Shown in pieces: positions 34,125 to 47,100 of a stretch of 64,000 bases of DNA. The notes beneath the pieces were generated by a model. That model did no database searches, was not told where the DNA came from, and saw only the letters and a program-made list of their open reading frames with translations. How positions within the stretch are numbered: position 1 is the stretch's first letter; every line of letters begins with the position of its first letter. The stretch is from contig CM077831.1 of assembly GCA_039720395.1 (NCBI GenBank), positions 13,731,803 to 13,795,802 of the forward strand, in the 5' to 3' direction. Origin of the DNA: Liquidambar formosana (lineage: Eukaryota; Streptophyta; Magnoliopsida; Saxifragales; Altingiaceae). Position numbers and translations under genes: made by a program.

Positions 34125-35289
34125 CTCAAGTATCTCTTAATGGTCTCAAAAGCCTCTTGTCATTCTTTATTCCATACTTTTGGCACACCTTTCTTAAGTA
34201 ATTTGAAAATTGGTTCGCAAACCATGGTTAAGTTGGCGATGAATCGACTTATGTACTGAACTCTTCCCAGAAACCCCCGAATCTGCTTCTCAGTGCTAGG
34301 TGGCTCCATCTCTACAATGGCTTTTATCTTCCCTGGGTCCACTTCAATGCCCCTCTGAGTGATCATAAACCCTAATAGCTTGCCTACGGTGACACCAAAG
34401 GCACACTTTTAAGGGTTTAGACGGAGATTGTACTTCTTTGCTCGTTCCAGGAATTTCTCTAGTGCCTTGAAATGTCCTTCCCTATCCACGGACTTCACAA
34501 TCATATCATCGACATAAACCTCAACTTCCTTATGGATCATATCATGCAATAGGGTCTTAGCTGCTCTTTGGTAAGTAACCCCAACGTTGCTCAAGCCAAA
34601 AGGCATTACCTTGTTACAGTACGTTCCCCATTGCGTGATAAAGGCTATTTTCTCCATGTCTTGAGGTGCCATCTCTATCTGGTTATACCCGAAGAATCCA
34701 TCCATAAAGGAGAGGAGTGCATGTCCCACTGTACTATCTACCAACACGTCGATATAGGGTAAAGGAAAGTCATCCTTAGGGCTTGCAGCGTTGAGATCTC
34801 GGAAATCGACACATCCTCACTTTACCATCTTTTTTAAGCACAGGCACTATATTCGACAACCACTCGGGATACTCCACAACTTGGAGGAAACCCGCGTCTA
34901 GTTGTTTAGTTACCTCTTCTTTTACTTTTAGAGCCCATTCTGGTTTTAATCTTCTGAGTTTTTGCTTTACCGGCTTCTTTAGGGAATTAGTGGGGATATA
35001 GTGTTGCACGATATTAGGGTCAATGCCAGGCATGTCTTCATAAGACCATGCAAAAGCCATAATGTTGGCTTTTAAGAGAGAAAACATTCTTTCTTTTTCA
35101 ACGGGGGAGAGGGTTTTCCTAATTTTAACTATTCTTGGCAATTCATTCGTTCCTAAGTTGATTGATTCCAATTCATCCATATTAGGTTCGGTGACGCCCC
35201 TTTTCCTTTGCTCAACGAGCTCCAGGGGGACATTGTTCCTAGGATCTATATCCATGCCATAAATATCCATAGAGGAGAGAAAAGAGACA
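34125..35289 (-). pseudogene. pol: Tat D pol, RT part
   Basis: It starts MDIYGMDIDPRNNV at 35270. The first frame (to 34776) ends in a frameshift in the VRMCVDFRDL motif. RT continues to the YVDDMIVKS box and a nonsense codon just below 34409, then 34160-34366. It is homologous to the pol of C and E and is non-functional. Confidence 0.82.
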
Positions 35290-35459
35290 CTGCATATATA
35301 GAGAAAGAAAGTACACTTTATTGACTAGGAATAGTAGGAATGACACACAAAAGAAGAAAGAAAACAAACAGATCTGTATCACCACTATGACTCCACAAAG
35401 TGAGTTAAGTAGATATATCTTATTGAATTAGGAAAATATTACTAAACTAAGACACCTAC
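35290..35459 (-). other. Candidate pro-pol intron, Tat D (170 nt)
   Basis: Same donor and acceptor borders as in C and E. Confidence 0.62.
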
Positions 35460-38400
35460 AAGCTGCTATCAGGTAGGCCAAGGTCTTCTTCTTCATGGAT
35501 CTCCGCAATGACACCACTTTTAAGGTACCAATTGAGAAGTGGCATGGTAGCATGGCTAATGGATGAACCCTGGAGTTCTTCAATGGTTGAGTCTTCCAAG
35601 GTGACGATCATGCTTTGGAACATTTTAGTCATAGCCCCTGCATCAAGGTTCTCTGCCCAGTCCTCCTTTTTCTTTTCCTAGAACTCATCGTTGATGGCTT
35701 CATTATCCACCATTTCAACTGTGATTGGATACCATTCAGTGAAGAAGATTTCAAATCCCAGAACTCTGGTCTTGGTGGCTTGGTCAAAGGTGGGTTCTGG
35801 AAACCTGTAATATAGAAAATCATCCCCTTCTTTAACGAAGTAACCATTCAAAGTGGGCTGATATGGCGAGATCCTTAGGTCTGGCACCCTTTCATTGGCT
35901 TTGGCTCTTACTTTCTCTTTATTCCTCTTCAGCATTTCCGCATGATCATTTCTGGAGGGCTCATATCCTAGCCCAAAGGTGTATGAGGTGACATGGCTCT
36001 GAATAAACTTAGGGATCCCGTGTTGGTGGCGCCCTAGACCTATTCCAGGAAAAAAACTCATTCTTCTCATGATTTCACCAATGTGCAAATTGCCGTAGGG
36101 GCAAAAGTCCAAGGGTATTAACTCACCCTTCTCAAGTTCTTTCTCAATGCATTGGATATAGTCAAATCCAGATAGTGGTACTGCTACTTATTCTAGCTGT
36201 ATTTCACATATAGGCACCCCTACGAGTTTCAATTCATAGTCCCCTTGAAGTGTTACTATGGCTCCTTCATAAGGAAACTTCACTTTTTTGGTGGAGGGAA
36301 GACGGCACAGCCCCAGCAGGATGGATCCAAGGTCGGCCTAGTAGCAAGTTGAAACATGATGGCACATCCAACACTTGGAATTCCACCCTAAATTCAGTGG
36401 ATCCCATGATTAGAAGCAAAGTAACCACCCCTATCACTTCTCGGCGAGTGTTGTCATAAGCTCTTACGGTCTGCCCAGATGGCGTGAAATCGATGGGTCC
36501 CAAACCCAAAACAGTGGCAGTTTGGAGAGGACATACATTCAGTGCAGACCCATTATCAATAAGGACGGTAGGAACCCTCTTCCCCATAGTGTTAACGGTC
36601 ACATAGAGAGCTTAGGAATGGCTTGGCCCGCTTTTAGGTAGGTCCACATCTGTGAACGCAATTGTTGAGTTCTTAGGAGTTGGATTCACCAAATGTACTA
36701 GTCCCTCGAGGGATGTATTGACGAGCACTTGTATCTGATTCAGGAGTTTTAGCACGGTCTGTCTGTGCTTATGTGAGGCTATGAGCAAGCCCCAAATGGT
36801 GATGTTGGCATTGGTCTTCTTTAGCTGCCTATGCACCTCATCCTCTTCTTCTTGCAAGCTAAGACATCTATGCCCTTCCAAATCTTCCAACGGATTCTCG
36901 GATTCTAGGTATGGAGGCTTAAAATGGCAACCCCCTCTGGTTATATGGTCTAACTCACTATCGCTAGCCCATATGTCATGGACTTCCTCGAAGTCATTCA
37001 TTAAGTCATCCCATTCTATCATGTCAATGTTCTCCATTTCCGTTTGCAAGTTGTCCCAACCTGTAGGGACTATCGGATCATCTGATATTGGATTCGAGCT
37101 TGAGTACAGCACATAGTAATCAAATTTCCCCGATAATTCACCCAATAGGCCAACCTGAGGATCCCATTCTTCATATCTTTCTTTCAGCTCTTATTAGATT
37201 GACTTCTTTGGCAACGACAAAACTTTTTGGTCAATGAGGTCTTGAATGATCTTCTTTAGTATAGAACAAGCCTCGGTGTCATGGCTGGGTGCACGATGGT
37301 ATTGGCAATATTGGTGAGGGATTGATGGCCTTGGCTTTGGTGGGAGTGGCATGATAAGGCTGTTATTGCGGTAAATGGTGAAAAGACGGGTTAAAGTCAT
37401 GGGGAGTGGAGTGTATTATCTTATGGGCCGGCGAGGGCAAGATGATTCAACCCCAATGGCATTTATGGTGTTAAGTGGGGGTGTATTGTTGTGAGATGGG
37501 AGAGGATTACGGGTGACACCCACTTGCTTGTCAATGAGGTTTTGGACTTGATGGCAAAAGCGAATACAATGGTTGGTGGCATGGCCTTTGGATTGGTGGT
37601 ATTTGCAGTACTTATTCTCGTTGTAGTTCTTGGGTAAGGGATTTGGTGGGGGTCTTAGGTCGAGTGGCTTCAATAGGTCATGGCTTATGAGCTTTTCAAG
37701 GACTCTTTCGAGTGGCATGAATAAATCAGTGAATTGGTGAGGTGGGTTGACATCATTGAGAGAGAAGGGTTGAATGGGTTGAGTTATGGTGTTGACCTCA
37801 GCATTGTTCTTCCCAGCAAAGTTTGTCTTGCGACTCCTCACTTCCTCAGTTTTGATTGTCCCATCATTGATAGCATCCTCAACCTGTGTGCCAGCCCCAA
37901 TGAGAGCTTTGAAATTTAGGAAATAGTGGGCAAATAAGTGCTTATGATACACGAACAGCAAGTTCTTAACCACCAACTAAATTTGGTCCTCCTCATTTGG
38001 CCTATCCGTCATTCTCGACGCCTTTTGTCTCCACCTTGTAATGTAAGCGAAGAAAGTTTCATGAGCCCCTTGCTTTGTAGTTTCCAGGTCTCTCCGAGTA
38101 ACGTCCACCTCCGTATTGTACTTGTAGTGCTCCGAGAACTCATTGCATATGTCTTCCCAAGTCCGAGTCCTATTCTTATCCAAGGATAAGAACCATTTCA
38201 AAGCGGAAGTAGCCAAGGTTTCATGGAACATTTGAGCTAGAAGCTCGTCAGTGGCCCCTCGAGGGTGCATAGCTCGCACATACATCTTCAAATGAGTCTT
38301 AGGGCAACCTGTCCCATCGAATTTCTCCAACTCAGGCATCTTAAATTGCAATGGAATACAAGCCGTTGGAAACAGAGATCAAGTCCGCACATCGACCATG

Positions 38401-38830
38401 TCATCGGCCCTATGAATCCCTTTTATAGTTCTTTCCAATGCTTCTACCTTGCTAGCTAATACGAAATCACTGCTAGAACCTTTCCCTTTGGTTTCCCCTT
38501 TTAGGTGGATGATCACAGGTTTTGAACTACTTTCCCTCCTTGTCTTGGTGTTCTCATTGGATTGAAGTCCCTCTTTAGTGCCAGCCCCATGAGGTATACC
38601 CGAGGAATGGGCCTTAGAACCATTTTGTTCGAGATCCGCCATCTTTTGTTGGTTCTCTTGAGCCATTTTCAATGCTGTGTTGGATGTCTCGGCAGTGTGG
38701 TCAAGCTTGGTCATGATGGCTTTTAGGCAAGCCTCAAGGTCAAAGTGCCCCTCACTAGTTCTTTCGTCAGCCATGTCTGTCTAATGGGTAGATTCAACAC
38801 TCACTAGACGCCCTTGCGGATTGCGGATCC
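35460..38830 (-). pseudogene. gag: Tat D gag-protease, broken
   Basis: The broken frames 38379-38774, 37977-38351, 37416-37976, 37194-37400, 36612-37145, 36267-36602 and 35678-36112 cover N-terminus, capsid, zinc-like motifs, acidic linker, retropepsin (VLIDNGSALNVCP) and the linker also seen in C. At least six stops or shifts separate them. Part of the second zinc-like region has a short deletion near 37517. Confidence 0.82.
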
Positions 38831-39003
38831 AAGCCACGTCTATGGATAGAAAAATTTTAACATTTAGCCTAAAGACTTGTCCTAAACCTCCATATTTTCC
38901 TCAATGAATTGGGTCTTTACACCATATTCAATTAATTCATTCCTTTTATCCAATTACCTATAAAAAGTCATAGATTAAAGGTATGTTTAAAAGAATAGGG
39001 TAT

Positions 39004-41270
39004 TGTCACACCCCATTTTTGCACCACCTTACTAGGGCTCATCATTTCATGCATGTTTTTGTTTTGTTTTTGAGTCTAGTCACTTGCATTAGTTTTCTAG
39101 AGTCACAAGGACAATGGATATGAATTTTGGTTCAAATTGGAGTTGATCTTGAGGGATAATAAGAGCTTTTGTGACTTGAGGGGCATAATCGTCTTTTAAG
39201 TCCCAAACTTTTCATTTGACCTTGGAATGATCTCCAAATTGTCAATTGGAGTTCATATGGATGCATATGAGGTATTTCTAGGTTCAATTTGGTAAGTCAA
39301 TGGCTCGGGATTAAAATGGCTCGATGTAGTTCAAGTTGGTTAATTGACCCTTCCTTGGGTTAGCTCTAATTGACTCACAATTACCAACCAAATCTTTTCA
39401 AATTGACTTTCATTAGTCATCATTTTGTACCGGTTGTCATCTTAAGTCCCGTGGCCCTGATGATGAGTTTAGTGTGGTTATTTACGGATTATCCTTGAAG
39501 AATTAGTGCGAATCACAGCATGAGATTTTTGGTTAAAATGAAAAGAAAATTATTTTATTAAATTAGCCATTTTTATCATGACACTAACACGTGTACGTAT
39601 GTGATGAGTGTGTGTACGCACATACGATACATGTGCATGCGTGTTAGCGGTCAGTCTCCCAATTTTTATAAAAGACAATTTCCTTTTCGTATTCAGATTA
39701 GAAGTCTTTTATCATTATAAAATACCTTTTGATTATTCTCCAAGGAAACCTAGTCCAGGAAGGAAAGGGAAACTCCAGATTTCAGCTATAAATACTCTCT
39801 TAATGTCTTTAAACAAGGGGGGAGGAGAAGAGGGTTTGGAGGGAGTGAAATTCGTCATAATTCAGCAGCAGATTTTCTGAAAACCAGCAGTCGTATTTTA
39901 ATCATAACTTTTTCATCCGAAGTCAGAATTTGATGAAATTGGTCTTGTTAGAAAGATAATTCAATTCTCTACAACTTTGTATTTCACAAGCTTTGTCCAA
40001 ATCCAACGTTTTCATACCCAAAAACGCGATTGAAGTTGCTGCTGCTGCAAAGTGACGAGAATCACTTTTTCTTTTCTCTTGTTCTCTTTTTGTTTTCTAT
40101 TTCTTTTCAAAGTTGAGTGAGTTTTGATCTCTTTGCTGTAATACCACTTTGACAAAGAAGAGGATTCGTGTTGGTTTGATTCACTCTAAAGACCTGAGGA
40201 GCCACGAACAATTACAAACACAAGGGGAGCCACTTCCTAAGGTATTCTCCTTCTCTATTCAAGCTTAAACTAGGTTCTCATATGGGTTAGGCTTATTGCA
40301 TGTTAAAGGTGACTTTTTTATCATGTATTAACACTCTAGCTAGTTAATATACATGGAATATCTATTTTTTATCTACTGTTTAGCATGCTTTAGGGCTGTC
40401 CTTTAGGTTTTTAATGCATAGTTATGATTCGTGTGCTCCTATTGTCCTTGTGTTAGGATTAGTGTCATTGCATGTTAGAGTTAGGATTTTCATCATGTTA
40501 TATTGCTTTAGTTAGTTAATATGCATGATTTAATTTCTGTTTAGTTTGGTTTTAGCATGATTAAAGTATGTTTTGTATGTTTTTAAGCATATTTGTGAGT
40601 TTAGGGTTTTAGAGTCATTGTTTCGTGTTTGTTTTCATATAGCATGATAAAGTAGACTTTTTTATTTGGTTTTTCTTCGTGTTTGCTGTATATGTTTTTC
40701 ATATGGAGTAAACATGATAGTTTTGCATGCATGTTAGTATGTTTTAGGGTTTTTATGCATGATATGGTTCTAGGAATATGTTAGGACTTATTATTGTTCG
40801 CTGTTTTTGCTATTGGCATGCTTAGTGGATGATTTTAGGTCATAATACTATTCTGTCCAGATTTGCATGTTAGTGTTTTTGCATGGTTTTGAGCACTTGT
40901 AAGGGTGCAAATAGGTGTGGTATTTGTCCTATGGCAAATAGGGCTGCTTATGTCTGAAATGGCTAAACGCTTGGAGCTAATTACGCTCAGGTAAGTGGGT
41001 GTGAAGGTGCCCCAATTCACCTTTCTTCTTAACTCATTCTCTTCTCCCTATTTAGGGTTAATTTTTAATATGATCCTATGGTTTAATTAGAGGTTTCCTT
41101 AACCAACAAAATTCTAGTTTTTATTAAAGTTTCCATTTTGTGGATTTCTTTCCTAAAATCAAACTTTCTATCATATTCAACTCTTTTGATCAAATAAGGA
41201 AACCTAGGGTTTTAACCATAGGTTTGTATTAGGATTTAACCTTAGTTCTAATCGAACTACGTGTATCTAT
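39004..41270 (+). repeat. Tat E 5' LTR, chimeric and truncated
   Basis: 39004-39425 matches the LTR start of C (TGTCACACCCC and onward). From about 39426 to 40220 the sequence is unrelated to C, lacks the quasi-palindrome and has its own TATA box (TATAAATA, 39787-39794). From about 40221 it again matches the R-U5 part of C until about 41270, where copia F begins. The LTR end and primer-binding site are missing. Confidence 0.75.
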
Positions 41271-42022
41271 AGAGATAGATCATATAGATTGCTAAGTATC
41301 TCCAAATCATCAAACATAGTTGAAATGTTGAAGGAGTTCAACATGGAGAATTCTAAGGGAGGTCTGATTTACTTCAGATAAGAATTCATTATTCAAGGGC
41401 ATGTGCCCTAGTATAACACAAGTAAGATTCTTAAAGTGTTAAGAAGCCTTATTTTACACTATGTATTGAACCTGATATCTATTATGTTGTAATTGTTACA
41501 AATAGTTATCAATCAATTCAAATTTGGAATATTGGATTGTATATGGAAATTGTAACCTCATAGTAGATGGGTATATGGATTTGGATATAATCCATATGGG
41601 GTATATTTTATATTCACTTTAGTTGGTGAAATACTTAATGGAAGAACTGTATGAAAGATACAGTGGATTCCATTATTAAGGGTGAATTAATTGTCGCATT
41701 GTCTAGGAGACTATTTGGATCTATAAGTTCATTTAGAACTTAGAGTTGTTCCTTCCATTGAGTTGCCCACACCTTGTTTTGTGACAACAATGGGTCTATA
41801 GCTCAAGTATAGGAATCACGGTCTCATCAAAAGTCCAAACTCATAGAGTGACAATTCCAAGTGATTAGAGGAATCATTGGAAAAGGTAATAGATACATTA
41901 CAGAAGATATTATCTACATAAGTTTTTGTAGACCTACTGACTAAAGCTTTAAAACATAATTGGTTATGTCTAAGACCAACATCTTGAGAAGATAGGTATG
42001 CGATACATGGTCGATTGGCTTT
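41271..42022 (+). pseudogene. pol: Copia F RT/RNase H 3' remnant
   Basis: A decayed copia pol end: an IYRDRS..LLSIS word after RT, and further on the RNase H end with ..GITVSSKVQTH and a GMRYMVDWL-like tail before the polypurine tract. Everything upstream, including the 5' LTR and gag, is absent. It is full of stops. Confidence 0.65.
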
Positions 42023-42038
42023 AGTGCAAGTGGGAGAT

Positions 42039-43692
42039 TGTTAGGATTATGCCCTAGAGCCAATCATAGAGATGATTGTTTAGGGATTAGGAACAATCAT
42101 TTGATTTCATTTATGTATGTCACATTTATTATTGATTTAATAAAGGGGCTTATTCTATTATGTTTATATGCATCATTTATATTTACATAATATGTCCATG
42201 GAGTTAGAGTTGAGAATATGGAATTACAAAGAGTTGTAATTTTGAGACTATAGATATATCTCTGTACTAAACTCCTTAAGCATTCCTAGTTGAAGGTTCA
42301 CTATGATGGACAGTAATGAACCATAGGACTAGCACTTGCTAGGTTGACTCTATAGGAGGATAGCTAGTCTCAAGCTATTTGTGTGGAGACACTACAACCA
42401 ACAAGTGGGTGCCTATTATAAGAATAGGTACACTGAATGTGACCAAAGATATGAGATAAACTGAATGGAGTTTTATCCTGCCTGTCAATCAGTTTCTCAT
42501 TGTTATAGTGGTACAAGTAATCCTTAGACCTGAGACACCATAGTTGCCTTATGCATGTAGCTTTAGAAGTTTGATAACACTAAGTGCAGATCCTATTCAG
42601 GGGTCTGCAAAGGTGTTCATTGGCCCTACTGCTCTGTGTATGAAGGCATGTGAGTGATCAACAAGGGATCCATCACTCTCAGGAAAAAGAGAGAGAATGT
42701 CTCATATAGCATTCATAATATAACTCATTAAATCTATGACCATGGTAGGATGAATATGAAAAGAGTTTCATGAGTTCATCAATGAGTTAATATCTGTGAA
42801 TGAGTATAAAGTAATTGAAATAGGGACTTGACATCCATGTCCTATTAGTTCAATTGGAGACATTGTGTTGAAGGAAGGATGCAATTTTAACCTATAAACT
42901 ATAACAGAAGGGTTCTTTGTAAATGACTATTCACCTCATTAAGGACCACACCATGAGCCATATGCTAGGTGTTACTCATGGTTAGTAGAAGCCCTAATTG
43001 ATATAAGTGAGTTATAATCAATTAGGGAATTGGAAGGAGTTCCAATTAGACCCTAAATGGAAAGAGTTCCATTGTGCACACCTCATGCTATTCCTACTAC
43101 TTAATGATGTGAACCCAATGGGTCACACACTGATCATGCAAGAAGGGCTTTAAAGTCTATGAGAGAAAGGGTTTTAGTGAATAAAGAATAGTTCTTTATA
43201 GGCCTATTTGTATTTGATACAAATAATAGGGGTTAATGTGCAATTAAGTGTAATTACACATAACCCTATTAGGGTTTCTTCCCCATGGCCAGCCCCCTTT
43301 AGTGGGCTGCCTATATAAGTCACACTTATGTGTGACATGGCATAAGAGGCTTGCACAATAAACCCTAGCCGTCCAGCCCCTTGGAGGCTCTCTTCTCTCT
43401 CTCTCTCTTCTCCACCTCTAGCAACAACAAGGAAGAAGAAAGAAAAGGCTTGAAGCTCTAGCTAGGTGTGGATACCGTTGGAGGCAGCACACTTGGGCTG
43501 CTCATTCACCGCTGTCCGGAGTAGAAGCTTGGAGCAAAATGGAGAAGACAAAAATCCTGTAAGTGTTCTAACCCTCTTCGTAGTTAGGGTTTGATTTTGT
43601 GTTATGCATAGTTAGATTCATGGGATTGGGAATCGTAGGAAAAATTTTTATATTCCGCCTTTGTATTTTTCCCTCTTGTTCGATTCCCAACA
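42039..43692 (+). repeat. Copia F 3' LTR (1654 bp)
   Basis: It follows the tract AGTGCAAGTGGGAGAT and has the family termini TGTTAGG and CCCAACA. A CTATATAAG TATA box lies at 43311-43319 and a TGTAAGTG donor-like site near 43558. After its end the Tat E leader resumes. Confidence 0.9.
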
Positions 43693-44151
43693 TAAGGATT
43701 GCTCAAGCAAGTGAAGGACCCTAGCCTACCCTTATCATTAGTCCATATAGACAGACTTGTAGGACACTACGGTCTCACCTTTATGCACCCACAATTGTTT
43801 GTAATGATGCTATGCTGTGTTTGTGGTGTGAGGCTTCATATCTTATGCCCTTAATATAGACCTTTAAACCCTAGCCTTCGTTAAGGCCATGGGTTAGGAG
43901 GAATAAATTAAAGAAATAGGATGTAAAGCTATGTTTGTGATGTGCTAGTCCTAGGGGATTAATTAAACCTAGTTGAAGGACTCTATGCCCTATTCTTTAA
44001 AACATACCCTTAATCCATGATCCCTGTAAAGGTAATTGGATAAAAGGAATGAATTAATTGAACATGGTGTAGAGACCGAGTTCATTAAGGAAAATATGGA
44101 GGTTTAGGACAAGTCCTTAGGCTAAAGGTTAAAACTTTTCTATCCATAGAT
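43693..44151 (+). other. Tat E 5' leader (partial)
   Basis: Homologous in inverse orientation to 28189-28640 of C. Non-coding. Confidence 0.7.
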
Positions 44152-47100
44152 GTGCTGGCTTGGATCCGCAATCCACAAGGGCGTCTAGTGAGTGTTGAGT
44201 CTACCCATCAGACAGACATGGCTGACGAAAGAACTAGTGAGGGGCACTTTGACCTTGAGGCTTGCCTGAAAGCCATCATGGCCAAGCTTGACCATACCGC
44301 CGAGACATCCGATACCGCATTGAAAATGGCTCAAGAGAACCAACAGAAGATGGCGAATCTTGAACAAAATGGCTCTAAGGCCCATTCCTCGGGTATACCT
44401 CATGGGGCTGGCACCGAAGAGGGACCTCAATCCAATGAGAACACCAAGACAAGGGGGGAAAGTAGCTCAAAACCTGAGGTCACCGACCTAGAAGGGGAAG
44501 CCAAGGGGAAAGGTTCTAGCAGTGATTCCGTGTTAGCTAGCAAGGTAGAAGCATTGGAGAGAACTATAAAAGGGATTCGCAGGGCTGATGACATGGTCGA
44601 TGTGCGGACTCTATCCCTGTTTCCAACGGCTCGTATTCCACTACAATTCAAGATGCCGGAGTTAGAAAAGTTCGATGGGACGGGTTGTCCTAAAACTCAT
44701 TTGAAGACGTATGTGCGAGCTATGCACCCTCGATGGGCTACTGACGAGCTTTTAGCTCAAATGTTCCATGAAACCTTGGCCACTTCTGCTTTGAAATGGT
44801 TCTTATCCTTGGATGAGAATAGAACCCGGACTTGGGAAGACATATGCAATGAGTTTTCAGAGCACTACAAGTATAACACAGAGGTGGACGTTACTCGAAG
44901 GGACCTAGAAACTACCAAGCAAGGGGCTCATGAAACTTTCTCCGCTTACATTACAAGGTGGAGACAAAAGGCGTCGAGAATGACGGATAGGCCGAATGAG
45001 GAGGATCAAATTCAGTTAGTGGTTAAGAACCTGCTGCCCGTGTATCACAAGCACCTATTTGCCCACTATTTCCCAAATTTCAAAGCTCTCATTGGGGCTG
45101 GCACGCAGGTTGAAGATGCTATCAATGATGGGACAATCAAGACTGAGGAAGTGAGGAGTCGCAAGACAAACTTTACTGGGAAGAACAATGCCGAGTTCAA
45201 CACCATAACTCAACCAATCCAACCATTTTCTCTTAATGATGTCAACCCACCTCGCCAATTCACTGACCTATTCATGCCACTCGAAAGAGTCCTTGAAAAG
45301 CTCATAAGTCATGACCTATTGAAGCCACTCGACCCAAGACCTCCACCAAATCCCTTACCCAAGAGCTACAATGAGAATGAGTACTGCAAGTACCACCAAT
45401 CCAAAGGCCATGCCACCAATCGCTGTATTCGCCTTCGCCACCAAGTCCAAGACCTCATTGACAAGCAAGTCATTTCACCACCAACCCGTCCAAATGTCAC
45501 CCGTAATCCTCTCCCATCACACAACAACACACCCCCACCTAACACCATAAATGCCATTGGGGTTGAATCCTCTCGCCCTCGCCATCCCATAAGACAATAC
45601 ACTCCACTCCCCATGACCTTAACCCGTCTCTTCACCATTTGCCGCAATAACAGCCTTATCATGCCACTTCCACCAAAGCCCAGACCATCAACCCCTCACC
45701 AATATTGCCAATACCATCGTGCACCCGGCCATGACACCGAGGCTTGTTCTATACTAAAGAAGATCATCCAAGACCTCATTGACCAAAAGGTTTTGTTGTT
45801 GCCAAAGAAATCTATCCAACAAGAGCTGAAAGAAAGATATGAAGCAGGGGATCCTCAGGTTGGCCTATTAGGTGAAGCGTCGGGGAAATATGATTACTAT
45901 GTGCTGTACTCAAGCCCAAGTCCGATATCAGATGAGCCGATAGTCCCTTCAGGTTGGGATGACTTGCCGACAGAGATGGAGAACATCGACATGATAGAAT
46001 GGGATGACTTGATGAATGACTCCGAGGAAGTCCATGACATATGGGCTAGCGATGATGAGTTGGACCATATAACCAGAGGGGGGCGTCATTTCAAGCCTCC
46101 CCACCTAGAATCTGAAAATCCGTTGGAGGATTTGGAAGGGCAGAGGCGTCCTAGCTTGCAAGAAGAAGAGGATGAAGTGCTTAGGCAGCTGAAGAAGACC
46201 AATGCCAACATTACTATTTGGGGCTTGCTCATGGCCTCGCATAAGCACAGACAGACCGTGTTGAAACTGTTGAATCAGATACAAGTGCCCGTTGACACAT
46301 CCCCCGAGGGATTGGTACATTTGGTGAATCCAACTCCCAAGAACTCAACCATCGTGTTCACCGATGTAGACCTACCTAAAAGCGGGCCGAGCCATTCTCA
46401 AGCTCTCTATGTGACCGTTGACACTATGGGGAAGAGGGTTCCCACCGTTCTTATCGACAATGGGTCCGCACTGAATGTATGTCCTCTCCGAACTGCCACT
46501 GTTTTGGGTTTGGGACCCACTAATTTCACGCCATCTGGGCAGACCGTAAGAGCTTATGACAACACCCGCCGAGAAGTAATAGGGGTGGTTACTTTGCCTC
46601 TTATCATGGGACCCACTGAATTTAGGGTGGAATTCCAAGTGTTAGATGTGCCGTCATGTTTCAACTTGCTGTTGGGCCGACCTTGGATCCATCCCGCTGG
46701 GGCTGTGCCATCTTCACTCCATCAAAAGGTGAAGTTTCCATATGAAGGAGCCATAGTAACGCTTCAAGGGGACTATGAATTGAAACTCGCAGGTGTGCCT
46801 ATATGTGAGATACAACCTGAATCAGCAGCGATACCGCTATCTGGGTTTGATTATGTCCAATGCATTGAGAAAGAGCTGAATGAATCATCACGCCATTACT
46901 CTTCTATAAAGCAGTACATCCCATATACTTTTTATCCAAGTTCCGACCCAGCCGTGGCAGATAAAAGTTTTGGTGATAGATACTTCACAGAAGGGCCGAA
47001 TCCTCAAAGTATGACAAGTTGGTACCACTCTATCCAAGATCTATATGGAAGCTTGAAAGAGGAAGACTGGGCAGAGAACCTTGATGCGGGGGCTATGACT

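Larger units (their letters stand above)
31684..39003 (-). mobile_element. Tat element D (older, fragmented)
   Basis: This minus-strand relative of C is preserved from its 5' leader to the second RNase H, where C is inserted. A solo copia LTR interrupts pol at 32439-34119. E is inserted in the leader at 39003/39004, after AGAATAGGGTAT, a sequence that continues uninterrupted in C. It carries many stops and frameshifts. Confidence 0.82.

Noticed and set aside
39608..39880. 90-codon frame in Tat E LTR
   Set aside because: It overlaps the TATA box and swapped promoter segment; no recognisable domain.
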